Shown in pieces: positions 45,412 through 55,629 of a DNA stretch of 56,968 bases; within the stretch, counting starts at the first letter, position 1, and each line of letters opens with the position of its first letter. The DNA lies in NCBI GenBank assembly GCA_014529385.2, contig JABFUD020000235.1, positions 1 through 56,968 on the forward strand. Reading direction: 5' to 3'. Below the pieces are notes generated by a model. That model was not told where the DNA came from, made no database searches, and saw only the letters and a list, made by a program, of their open reading frames with translations. Both the position numbers and the translations under genes were made by a program. Origin of the DNA: Adiantum capillus-veneris (lineage: Eukaryota; Streptophyta; Polypodiopsida; Polypodiales; Pteridaceae).

Positions 45412-48400
45412 GTTGATTGGTTTGTAAAAATTGTCTCCTAACAGATTTTGGTATCAATTAGCAAAATTTCTGCTGCTCATACTAGCTTAATCTGCATTCA
45501 CATGTGAGTTGTCCCTGTTCGTTCAATTAGAAGCTAAGTTGCAATGCAATTGCTTGCACTAGCCAATTTCTAGCATGCAAAATTTGAAAATTTGCCTGCC
45601 GCTCAACTGCTTCAAGTTGATCTTTTTTCTCACTTTCTCCTGCTAATCTCTGGTTCACTTTGCACAGTTTGCTCACTTTACGAATCTTCTGGCTTTTTTG
45701 CGGTTTGTTCGGTGTGCGATACACTACTTCCCGGCTTCCCCGATGTTGTTATTTTTCTCGACGTTGTTTTTTTCTTTTTAGCGTCGTTCTGGCTTTTTCT
45801 GGCACTTTCTACGACTTTCTTTTTATTTTTCCTAATTATTTATAAAATGTTGAATTTTCTAAATTTTTTGTATTTTTATGATGTTTTATGGAAAGGTTAT
45901 GCTTTCTTACAATTTTTTACTGAATTTTCTATTTTCTGTGACTTTTTGAAGGTTTTATGGAATTTTTACGGTTTTTTGGGTTTTTTCCAATCAGTTTTTG
46001 ATTCTTTAATGATTTTTCCGTGACTACTTGAATTTTTATGTTTTATGTATTTTTTTAAAAGTGATTTATCTATGTGTTTTTTATTTTTTGTGATTTATTT
46101 GTGAAATTTTTTTAATAGTATTTTTTGTGTTTATTAAGAGAATTTTATTTTTGTTGATTTTATGGTGATTTTTCTGATCAATTTTGATTTTTTATGAATT
46201 TCTAAGAGGTGTTTAAATTTTTTTGAATTTTTTATGAGTTGTTTTTTTGGTGGATTTTTTATGTTTTTTAAAAATTTTTTGGTAAATTTTTAATGATTTT
46301 TTAATCCTCTTTATAAAAAAAGAATTTATTGGATTTTTTGTGAGCCTTTGATTATTTATTTTTATTAATATTTTTAAATTGTTTTTATTCTTTTGTATTA
46401 TTATTATTATTTTATTTAATTTTTTTTTAGTTTTGAAATTGAAATTAACAAAAACAAGACAAAAAATTATACTTACCTGCTTTTGAGGTCGTTGACGAGG
46501 GAAGGCGGCGACTTTGGAATCCGGATTGACAGCCGGCTTTGGCTGCAGAAGGTGACTGGCGTGAAGAAACAACGCGCCTAGCAATGAGCGCGTGCGTGTG
46601 TGTAGTGTGTGTTACGCGCCAAACGAGGCAAAGGACAAAAAGGCAGAGAGAGAGTTAAAGAGGGGGGAGAGAGAGAGAGAGAGAGGTCACATTAGGAGTT
46701 AGAGGGAGAGTTAGAAACAGGGCTAGAAAAAGGCATTTTTTCTAATCGAAGAAAATGAGTTCAAACTCGAAATTCTCCTGGTTTTTAGGTTGAAATTTGA
46801 AGCTTTTGGAGGTAAATACTCTAAAATTTGTGAACTTTTTCCGGTTTTCTGCAAGGCAAGGTCAAAATCTAACCGGGATTTTATGATTTCGGGCGGTTAA
46901 AATACATTGTACCCTGGGTTTTTTGTTTTTCCCATTGGAGAGAGGGGAAGTTAGAGAGAGGTAGAGAGAGGGCGCGCGTGGGGTAGGTTCACTCGGAGCG
47001 AGGCAAGGCACGGGCGTCGCAACTCGAACCTGGCTTTTTATTTTATGAGTTTTTTATTTCCAAGCATCCAAAAATACCAAAATTAGGCCGAAAATTAGTC
47101 GAAACTCCAAAAAATCACCAGAAATCCCAAAAATCACCCAAAAAAATCCAAAAAACTCCCTTTTTTTTTTTAAGAATCTTAGAAAATCATTGTCATTCAC
47201 AATCAAGCATTTAAGACACGCAAAAACACGCCAAAAATAGTAGATTTTTTCCAAAAATGCCAATTTCAACAAAATTGTCCACTAGTCCTCGAAAATAGTA
47301 AAAAAGGCTCAAAACTCAACCACGGAGGGCACAAATGCAAACAAAGTGATTCCATAAATATGCACACACAAAATAGCTCATAAACATTACAAAATATCAA
47401 TTTTAATGGAATTAATGCAAAAATTAGCAAAAAATTATCAAAAAATTATCAAAAAGTTGCAAAAATTATCCAAAAAATACCCAAAAAAAATCTACAAATG
47501 CTCCGTACATAGGGAAATAGTGCAGAAAAATAAAATCACACAAATCACATCAATTCAATTGCCAAATAATTTTATCAATAAAATCAAGACTAGGCAATTA
47601 AACCAGCAAAACTATCGACAAAATTAGGTAAAAATTGACGCAATTAGAGTGTGTAAATCCCTGTTTTGAGCATAAAAACACAGAAATTAATCATTACACA
47701 CATCATTTATGCAATCAAAATATTGATTTAACCATGCAAATTAAACAATTTTTTAGGCGCACACACACTAAAAAATTGGCAGTTTTTACCAATCTTAAGG
47801 TGCGCACATAGAAGGGTTAAACTTGTCGGATTTGCAATGTGACTTCACAAATCATTAGTTGGGCATGAGCACAACACAAATCAATTATCACAATTGAAAA
47901 GTCATAACACACATATTGATTTCTAGGTGCTCAAACATGGGCACAATAGTGCACACACACCTAAAATAGTGCACACCTAAAATTAGGCATACACACACTC
48001 AATTAAAATGCACACACACTTGAAATTGACCATCCAAGCATGCAATTAACTCAATTACGCACCCAATTAGAAACACAAAATCACCAGTTAGCGATTGAAA
48101 CTTGTCAAATTCATGCTCCACCAATTCTTGAAAATTTCGGCATTATGACGGCATGAAAATGAATAATCCCAAAATTTTCAATCCATAACATCAACATTGC
48201 ATTGCATCAACATAGCATAGCATTACATTGCATCATGGTGGGATTTCTACACAATTCTACACATCCTTAGATTCTAGGGAGGTTGAGAATACCACCTTAA
48301 TTACCTTTCATGAAGATCAATTGAATGGTCGAATGCTCCAATCCTTCATAGCAAGTTAGTACATTAGCAAAAATTAGTCAAATTAGTAAGGGGTTAGTGT

Positions 48401-48584
48401 GAAATTAGAGTGTGTAAACACACAATTGGCAAGATACAGTCACACATTAGGGAATTATGAACACAATGCTTCATGCACACAGATTCAAAATCCACAAAAA
48501 CATAAACACACAAGTGAAATTAGTAGTGAAACTAGTGAGGGAACGCATTCAATTATGCCACAATTACACTAGCATAGGCCATCG

Positions 48585-48602
48585 TCCCCGGAAACGGCGA
48601 CA
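48585..48602 (-). promoter_or_regulatory. Primer-binding site resembling tRNA-Asp, right copy
   Basis: TCCCCGGAAACGGCGACA on the plus strand, mirror of 5759-5776. Confidence 0.8.
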
Positions 48603-48604
48603 AA

Positions 48605-49523
48605 TGTTGGAGGTCCCATCGTTGCATAGCTCCAATGACCAAAAAATGTATCAATCAGGAGGGATGAGTTGCCCGGCTAGGGCATGGAAACACTCAGACG
48701 GTTAGTGAGCTAATCGTGGCAACACAAATGGTTAACTTTAAGAGGTGAGATTCTCGCCCTATGGAGGAGCTAGGCCACAATGAAGTGCAATCTCCATATC
48801 CACTTCTCTTCACCTCTAATCAACCCAATCACACACACTACAATTGCAAGACGCACACAACACTAATCCTTTCATGCAATGCACTAATCACAAGCACACA
48901 CACATAGATCTAACGAGCACCACACTCCAATCAAACCTACATGCACACACAAGAAAAAAAGGGCAATCACACAAGATTAGAGAGGGATTAACCACTAATT
49001 AGTTAAGATCTAGTTAATCTAAGCATCATAGGTAGTCATAAGAAGTATGAGAGAGGCATAGTGAGAAAGAATGAATCATTGATTAGTGTTAATCAAGTCT
49101 CATGAGCAAGGAGAAGCTCAAGGAATCCATAGCCACACACCTCAAGATATCTCACCAAAGAGTGATCTCAACAAATGAGCTTGAGAACCTAATTTCATTC
49201 ACACACTTCCTTATGTACCTAGGGTAAAAATGTGCAATGTTCTGGTGCCCAATGCCTTTAGGGCTCCACCACTTACTGTATCTGCAACCTAAGCACAATA
49301 AATGACCTGTTCTTTACATCTTGGAACTCCCATTGAGCTCATAGCACATTAAAATATTACGATGGCTTGACATAAAGCGGGAATTTACAATATGTGACCA
49401 TTTTGGGAAAACATGGAAAATTTGTAACTCCAATCTTACCGCTTCTTCACGTTGATCTCCGATGTGCATTCGTACGTCTTCGATCTTTAGCAACTTTTTT
49501 AACTGACATTGACTCAGTTAACA
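48605..49523 (-). mobile_element. 5' LTR of the Asp-primed element, right copy
   Basis: 919 bp, mirror of 4837-5756, ending CAGTTAACA at 49523; the adjacent TCATT is the complement of the left AATGA flank. Confidence 0.88.
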
Positions 49524-49528
49524 TCATT

Positions 49529-49738
49529 TCCCTCTTAAATCTTGAGTTCCAATAGTTAGGTATATAAATGAGGTATTACGTTATTTTATCTTCTTGAAAG
49601 TGTTGGTGTTTTTAAATGGAAAACGGTATAACCTTTTGAATAAAGTGGTGTTTGAGTTTATTTGTTTAATCTTTCTATATAAGTTTTTAGTTGTTTAAGA
49701 GTTTTTCTTCTTCTATTAGTTTTTCTCTTCCTTCTCTT
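49529..49738. repeat. Arm-divergent patch, right version
   Basis: Shares only islands with the reverse complement of 4572-4831 (CTTGAGTTC, GGAAAACGGTATAACC, AAAGTG). The remainder is T/A-rich and looks like a degraded read of the same DNA, with the tandem block structure of the left lost. Flanks on both sides align well. Confidence 0.75.
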
Positions 49739-52549
49739 AGTTCTCTCTCCCTCTCTCTTCCCTCTCTCCTCTCTCTCTCTCTCTCTCTCCCATATCCTCT
49801 AATTTGGCAGCCTCAATCTCTAACTGATGTGATGATGTGTGCATATGTCCAATAACACATCAAAATCCATGGGATAGATGAGTTTTCATTTAGGCGGGTC
49901 TGGTCACAAAAGCATCCTCTATAATCTCAAGGAGATGCTCTTTGTAGAAAGCCCTCTTTGTGCCCAGCAAAACCATAGGTTGTATCTTTTTATTTACCAT
50001 CAATTGTGTGTTGTGCAATCTACCACATTGACATTTACCTGATTGGCTTTCGTTCTAACTAGTTTTATTGATATTAATTACTGGTAACTTGAATAAGTAA
50101 TACTTGCTAACCTTGGCTTTTGCAAGGATACTTTGATACTACATACTAACTTGGATCTTGTGGTCTTTTTATTGCTAAGCTGTGAACCTAATACATACTT
50201 TCTACTCAGTCTTAACATTATGGGTAGTCTTGGGAACAAAATTTGATGAGGATTTTTGGATTTTTGCTAGTTTTTTTGACTAATAAGGCTGTTGCATATA
50301 TTATCTATTATTAGTCTTTGATAAGGGCTCCCTTTAGTCAAAATTACCTGGTGTTTGGCTGGTTTTTATTAATACTAATTACGGATAACTTGAAATACTT
50401 GCTAACCTCCATTGTTGCAAGGATACTTTGAGACTTAAAATCTTACATTCTTGCTCTTACTAAGATTTGCATCTGTTACATGCTTATAATGGGAAGAATT
50501 GGGCACAAAATAGGATGAGGATATTTTTTGGCTAGTGCTAATAAAGCTGTTATCTATTTTGATGAACTCTTGGCTTGTTCCCTTTACTGAGTTGGAGACT
50601 TTTTGGTAGCAATAGACTATTCATATATTGATCTAAGCAATGAAAGACCTTGTGCTTATGTTATCATTAATGATTTTGGTTGCTTATTGAGGGTACTTAT
50701 GGAAAAGAAGATGGGGGATTCTAGCACTAGCTTCTGGCTTGCATATGGTTACTGATCTAGTTTGATGATTTTTTACCTGAGATTTCGCATAAGGAAAGGG
50801 GAAAAAAGTAGGCTGTGATGTTTTGATATGTGGGTTGTGATATGAGGGAGCCTATTTTCTTTCACTTGCAAAGAGTCTTGCCTTCAGCATGTTGTTGAGT
50901 ACTCAATTAATGATTGGCTTCTAATTCTTGGATGTCTAGCTTAAATCTAGTCCTTTTAAACTATGGGTAACTATCATAATAATCAATATCTAATTCTCTT
51001 AAATGATTTTCTCATGTTAAACTGATCATTTAATATGGGGAAGTGCCAAGGAGAAAAAGCTAGAATATTGGTTAAGCTAGCAGACCGGCCGCAGTAGGGA
51101 TCCAAAGGAGGGAAAATAAGAATCCAAAGGGGGGGGCATATGAAAAAGAGAAATGTGCAACAATGGGCTTAAAAGACCCTAAGGTTCAGCCCATTAAGAC
51201 ATCCAAAATTCAAAGGTTGTGTCCTAAGGTCAAAAGCCTAGGGAAATTGGATTCTTTGTGTGTGTCCCAAAAGTCTTTCTCAAGGCCTACAAGGGAGGGA
51301 GCGATCCCAAGAAGTAGAGGATGAGAGAGAAACTCACATACACACACATAAGATTCCTTTGTACACAAGGGGAAAGAGGGACACATGTCAGCTCCCTAGC
51401 CTAGATGCCCACAAGGTGTACTCAAATCCTATTGGATGGCCTTGGAGGTGGACCAATGAGAATTAGGCTACAATAAGTCTAGTTTAATTAATTTAAAAAC
51501 ACTTAATAAAAGAACCAGTAAGAATTAAGCTCTCTAGAAGACTATTGGACAGTCTCCCTAGGGGTCCAATGAGCATTCAGCAGCCCAATGGCTTGCTTGA
51601 TTCCTATTGTCCAGGAGACAAAGGTGTCCAATGAGAGTTTAGTTGCATTATTTAATTAGCAAAATCTCTCATAAAAGGGGAAAGGGGGACACATGTCAGA
51701 AGGCTATCACTTACGCCCCTGAAATCATATCGGCTAAGCCTAGGGAGGTCCAATGGGGTGTCTACATGAGCAAATAGCAAGAGGGGTCGACCAAGAGAGA
51801 GAGGGGGACTGATTTTTCAAAGGCATTGTTGACTTACACACTCACACAATTTCTGTGTGAAGCAAGAAGACTCTCTCTCTCTCTCCTTCTCAAGCTTTAA
51901 TGGAAAGCTTATCACCTACTCCAAGCTTGTGAGAAGGGAGTCCTACACCAACAACTCTTGGCTTTGTGATGCAAATCCAACCAAGAGCCAAGCTTCAATG
52001 CATGCTCATCTCCTCTACCATGCTAATTACTAAGCTAAGCTATGCTAATATGAGTGATTATGTGAGGAGATGTACATCTTTCTCATAAGACTACTCCTTC
52101 TTCCTCTAAATCTACTCTGAATACTCGCTAGCTCTCACCATCTTCGAAGGTGTGTGAGGTCTTGTGTCTGAGACCGTGAGGGAATTGATGTTATGATTGA
52201 TAACTGTTGTTCTTAGTGCTTGAAGTTTCCATCTTCATTGCACTAGCTAGTATTGAAGGAACACAAAGAATTGTATTGTAAAATGTCTCTCTTGATGGGA
52301 GAAACCATAATACAAAGCCTTTTGGAGGGGGACTGGCTCCATGCAAATCCGGTCATCAATTGTTGTCAATTGCTTAATTTCTCTCTCTTTTGAAGTATTG
52401 TTTCTGCTATCTAACTAGGTGTTATGCCTTTTGTTGCTCTCTCCACCCAAGCACTCTTGTTGTTCTCATTAGGAATATTCTAATGAAATGCTCACTATAT
52501 TCATGCTATTTTCTGCTACACACAAGCTACTAGGCCATGAAATGTTACA
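49739..52549 (+). mobile_element. Gypsy-1 5' LTR and flank, right copy
   Basis: Mirror of 1753-4560. The LTR ends TGTTACA at 52549. A purine tract (CAAAGGGGGGGG, about 51126-51137) near the middle could mark an LTR start, but it would then be a 3'-LTR signal in front of a 5' LTR, so I do not rely on it. CATTGGA/CCAATAG repeats at about 51430-51780. Confidence 0.5.
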
Positions 52550-52550
52550 T

Positions 52551-52568
52551 TGGTATTAGATCACAAGG
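52551..52568 (+). promoter_or_regulatory. Primer-binding site of Gypsy-1, right copy
   Basis: TGGTATTAGATCACAAGG, mirror of 1734-1751; resembles an initiator-Met primer site. Confidence 0.7.
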
Positions 52569-52950
52569 TTTCTCTTTTATTGCTCAAGAAGGGAGGGCTC
52601 AAGCTAGCTCTAAATGGTTGGTATTATTAATTTCGTGTGAGTAAGTAGAATAGGGATTTTTCAGCCTTGTAGTGTGCCTGTCTTTGTGCTATTAATGGGG
52701 CATCACCGTCGAGAGCTATGGTCTTAATAGTGGAGTCCTACGGGGCTTGCCTACGGCTAAACCACTATTGAGCTATTAGAAGCTTGACAAAAAGCCGGTG
52801 TTGTTTTGGTGTTGAATGACCCTCTCTTCTATTCTTTGCAATTAATGGTATTCGAGCCACGGGTATAGTAGCTTGAGTGAATTTTCTAAAGGGATAAAGA
52901 GTAGTAGCAACTAGGTACACCTAAAAAATTTACACCTAAAAGTTGTTAGA
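52569..52950 (+). other. Gypsy-1 leader, right copy
   Basis: Non-coding between primer site and gag; contains the second TGGTAT-type string at 52846-52862. Confidence 0.55.
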
Positions 52951-55325
52951 ATGGCTGACAATAGTAAAGAGATTGAAATTAATGTTGATAACTTTGATTT
53001 TGCTAATGAGTAGGCTACTAATGATGCCCCAATGCTTGTTAACTATCTTGTTTCTAGGCTTCAACAAGCCATGGGAAATCCATCCCTCCAAAGTGAAGTG
53101 CAACGGCAGCTTCATGGTCATGGGATTCTCCAAGCTCCCCACCATGACGAGAGAGCACCTAGGAAGCCTCCTTGTGAGACTTCCAAAAGAGGCCTCTCTC
53201 CAATTCGGGAAGAAGAAGAGGATCCATATGAAGGGCTCATAAATTTTCTCTTTGATGACACATCTCCCTCTCAAAGGAGAATTCAAGAGCCCCCACCAAA
53301 GGAACAAGAAAGAAATGAGTCTCCTGTCACCTCGGTGGAGATGGATCCACGAAGACGACGGGCTAAACACTCTCCATCACCTCCAAAATGGAGAATACCA
53401 TCACATACTTCTCCACACCCTACTTCAAAGAGGGATGACAAAACGCAAGAGAAGAAAGAGGAAACCCTCTTCTCCATCTTCTTCATCCTCTTCCTCTTAT
53501 GAAAGTGATGGTGAAGACAAAGAAGATCAAGGCAAGAAAAAGGCAAGAAAGAGGTCACCCTCTTCTCCATCTTCCTCAAATTCTTCACCTTCTAAAGAAA
53601 GTGATGATGCAACCTTTGAACCATAAAAAAGAAGAGGCCATAGGAAATCCTATGCCGCGTGGAAGAGGTCATCCAAGCTCAAGAAGTTCAAAGAGGGAGG
53701 GAAGAGCATCTCTTTCCTTACCTATGATGGCACCTTTGGTTCTACGGACAAAGTCTTGGCCTTTATCCAACAGTTCGATGCAGCGTTTGGAGATGAGGGA
53801 TTCACGGAGTCCTCTAAGCTACACCATGTAGCTATACACTTTCAAAAGTCCACCAGACAATGGTGGTCTAGCCTACGGGCCAACGGTGAAGCTCCACGAA
53901 CATGGAAACCTTTAATAGCTTCCATTATGAAGCAGCTTTTGGCCACGGATGCCAAAGACAAAGTACTCACCGAATGGCAAAGCTTGAAGCTCTCTCCCTA
54001 TGAATCCATTCACAAATATGTAGACAAGTTTTGGGGCCTACAACTCAAAGCCAATGTCTTCAAAAAATTGGATTTTGGAGAGCAAAAGCAACAATTTTGT
54101 GCGGGCTTAACTGAAGAAATGGCGGAGTATGTCAACTCCCAAAGGCCACACACCATATTGGTGGTTATACACCATACTATGGTGGCTTCCCAAATCAATT
54201 TCCAAACGGGGTCTAAAAGAAATTCTAAGCCCACGGAAAACAAGGGTTCCAATGAGCCTAAGGGGAAGGACAATATCCAAAAGTCTCCTAAGGGCAATAC
54301 CAACAAAGCTAAAGAGAAGGGAGTTTACAAAGGCAAAAATAAACTCTCTCCTGAAGATCTTGAGCGTTAGCGCAAGGATAACCGATGTTTCAAGTGCGGC
54401 AAGCAAGGGCATGCGTACCGCGCTTGTCCCCAAAAGAACACCCGCCATGAGCCTCCTAGAGCTACCTTGGTCGAAATCCAAGAGGAGGAAACTCACCACA
54501 AAGGATCTCCTCTACGCCATGCTTGGGGAAAGGTAAGAGAACATGATGCTTTTATTCTCTTTGACCCTGGTTCTACTCACAATTTCATATCCACAGAGTT
54601 GGCCACCAAGCTAGGCATACAAGCTTACGAGATGGGAGATGTCCTACCCGCAGACGGTGCTTTCAAGGGGCAAGAAGCTTCAGTCACTCCCTTAATCAGT
54701 AAATTGAGGCTCCATGTCCAAATCTATGTGGACAAAGAGGACTTCTTTATCTCTCCTCTCAAGCATGAGGATGTAATCCTAGGGGCACCATGGTTTGAAT
54801 GAATGGCTGCCAATGTTAAATTCCCTGAAAGGAGAATCTCCTGTACGTTCAGGGAAAAAGATATGTACATAGATGCTAAGGATATGGGTAACACCATACC
54901 CATTGTACATACGTAAGCTTTCAATAAGCCAATAAGAGCTCTATTTTTGTGTACATGATTTTTGTTAAAGACTCTCAAAAAGAACCTAATGTTTTAGCAA
55001 AAGAAAATATACAAATCAAAAGGAATTAGAGTTGTCCAATTTTCTCAAGGGGTTTCAATATGTCATTATTGACGACATCCCTTGTTAGCTACCTCCTAAA
55101 CGAGGCAATGATGACCATGCAATTGAACTTCTTCCAGGAAGTTCACCGCCTAACAAATCTCCTTATAGAGTTTCTCAAGCTCAACAAGAGGAGATTATGC
55201 GGCAAGTGCATGCATTAGTTGAGAAGGGCATGGTTAGGCCTAGCCCATCTCCATTTTTTTCTCTTGTGCTACTAGTGCAAGAGAAAGACGACACATATCG
55301 TATGTGTGTCAATTATAGAGCACTA
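52951..55325 (+). pseudogene. gag-pol: Gypsy-1 gag-protease-RT polyprotein, decayed, interrupted by Copia-2
   Basis: Starts at ATG 52951. After a frame change near 53430 one frame runs to beyond 54802: Ser/Lys-rich region, Retrotrans_gag core (53756-54180), CCHC zinc knuckle CFKCGKQGHAYRAC (54386-54427), and aspartic protease with catalytic D-P-G-S-T at 54563-54577 (usual D-S/T-G, here with Pro) ending VILGAPWF. At 55083-55325, in another frame, is the RT start (PPKRG, IELLPGSSPPNKSPYR, YRMCVNYRALN), where copia DNA begins. Stops at 53011, 53624, 54368 and 54800 are each one C-to-T step from Gln or Arg codons. No catalytic RT, RNase H or integrase remains. Confidence 0.88.
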
Positions 55326-55328
55326 AAT

Positions 55329-55554
55329 TGTTGGAATTAGGGTTGCAGAGAAACACACACAGCTTGGAGAAGACGAAGGAAGCTCAAGGCACACAATAGA
55401 GAGTGTGTTACTTAGTGTGCAATGGAAAGATAGATAGCCCTAGAGTGACGGGCGTATATACAATGCACGGGGAAAAAACCTCCTAAAGAGGGAAAAAATG
55501 CCCCGGCGGTCCTAGTATGTTCACACACATCACTACCACATGTATATGGTAACA
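55329..55554 (-). mobile_element. Copia-2 3' LTR
   Basis: 226 bp: minus strand TGTTACCATATACATG to CCTAATTCCAACA, an intact TG...CA pair. It interrupts the Gypsy-1 RT directly after the YRALN codons. The bases before it are TAAAT, a candidate target duplication whose partner would lie beyond the window end. Confidence 0.9.
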
Positions 55555-55629
55555 AATCCCCCTTTGAGTGATGCGGTGAACGAGAGTTGGCACATGAGTA
55601 AAGGGAAGTGCCATGCCCTGAGGACAGGA
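55555..55629 (-). other. Copia-2 3' untranslated end and polypurine tract
   Basis: Minus-strand CAAAGGGGGATT just before the LTR; separates the RNase H stop from the LTR. Confidence 0.7.

Larger units (their letters stand above)
41492..48584 (-). mobile_element. Internal region of the Asp-primed element, right copy
   Basis: Mirror of 5777-12868. Contents inward from the 3' end: non-coding 41507-42660, W-x-P-K repeat frame about 42670-43243, second protease-like fragment 43587-43898, first protease-like/zinc-knuckle region 44306-44825, gag-like protein 44826-45411, leader 45412-48584. No RT, RNase H or integrase. The 5' splice-donor-like ACTTACCTGC is near 46471-46480. Confidence 0.6.
27250..54303. 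repeat. Right arm of the palindrome
   Basis: Reverse complement of 1-27127. Neither arm is consistently better. TNP2/DUF4216 (15561-16283) is open on the left but frameshifted on the right. The Gypsy-1 gag downstream of residue 140 is open on the right but frameshifted at the extreme left. One-base homopolymer differences of this kind recur along the arm. Confidence 0.97.

Noticed and set aside
51112-51140. Purine tract as the start of a complete Gypsy-1 LTR
   Set aside because: A polypurine tract belongs before a 3' LTR, whereas the LTR here is followed by a primer site; without a second copy the boundary is unsupported.
1-54303. Plastid-type inverted repeat
   Set aside because: No rRNA, tRNA or plastid genes, the contents are nuclear TEs, and the arms meet with only a 122-bp spacer.
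1-54303. Terminal inverted repeats of one giant DNA transposon or linear plasmid
   Set aside because: The arms contain many independently inserted elements in nested order and meet at the centre, leaving no internal coding domain.
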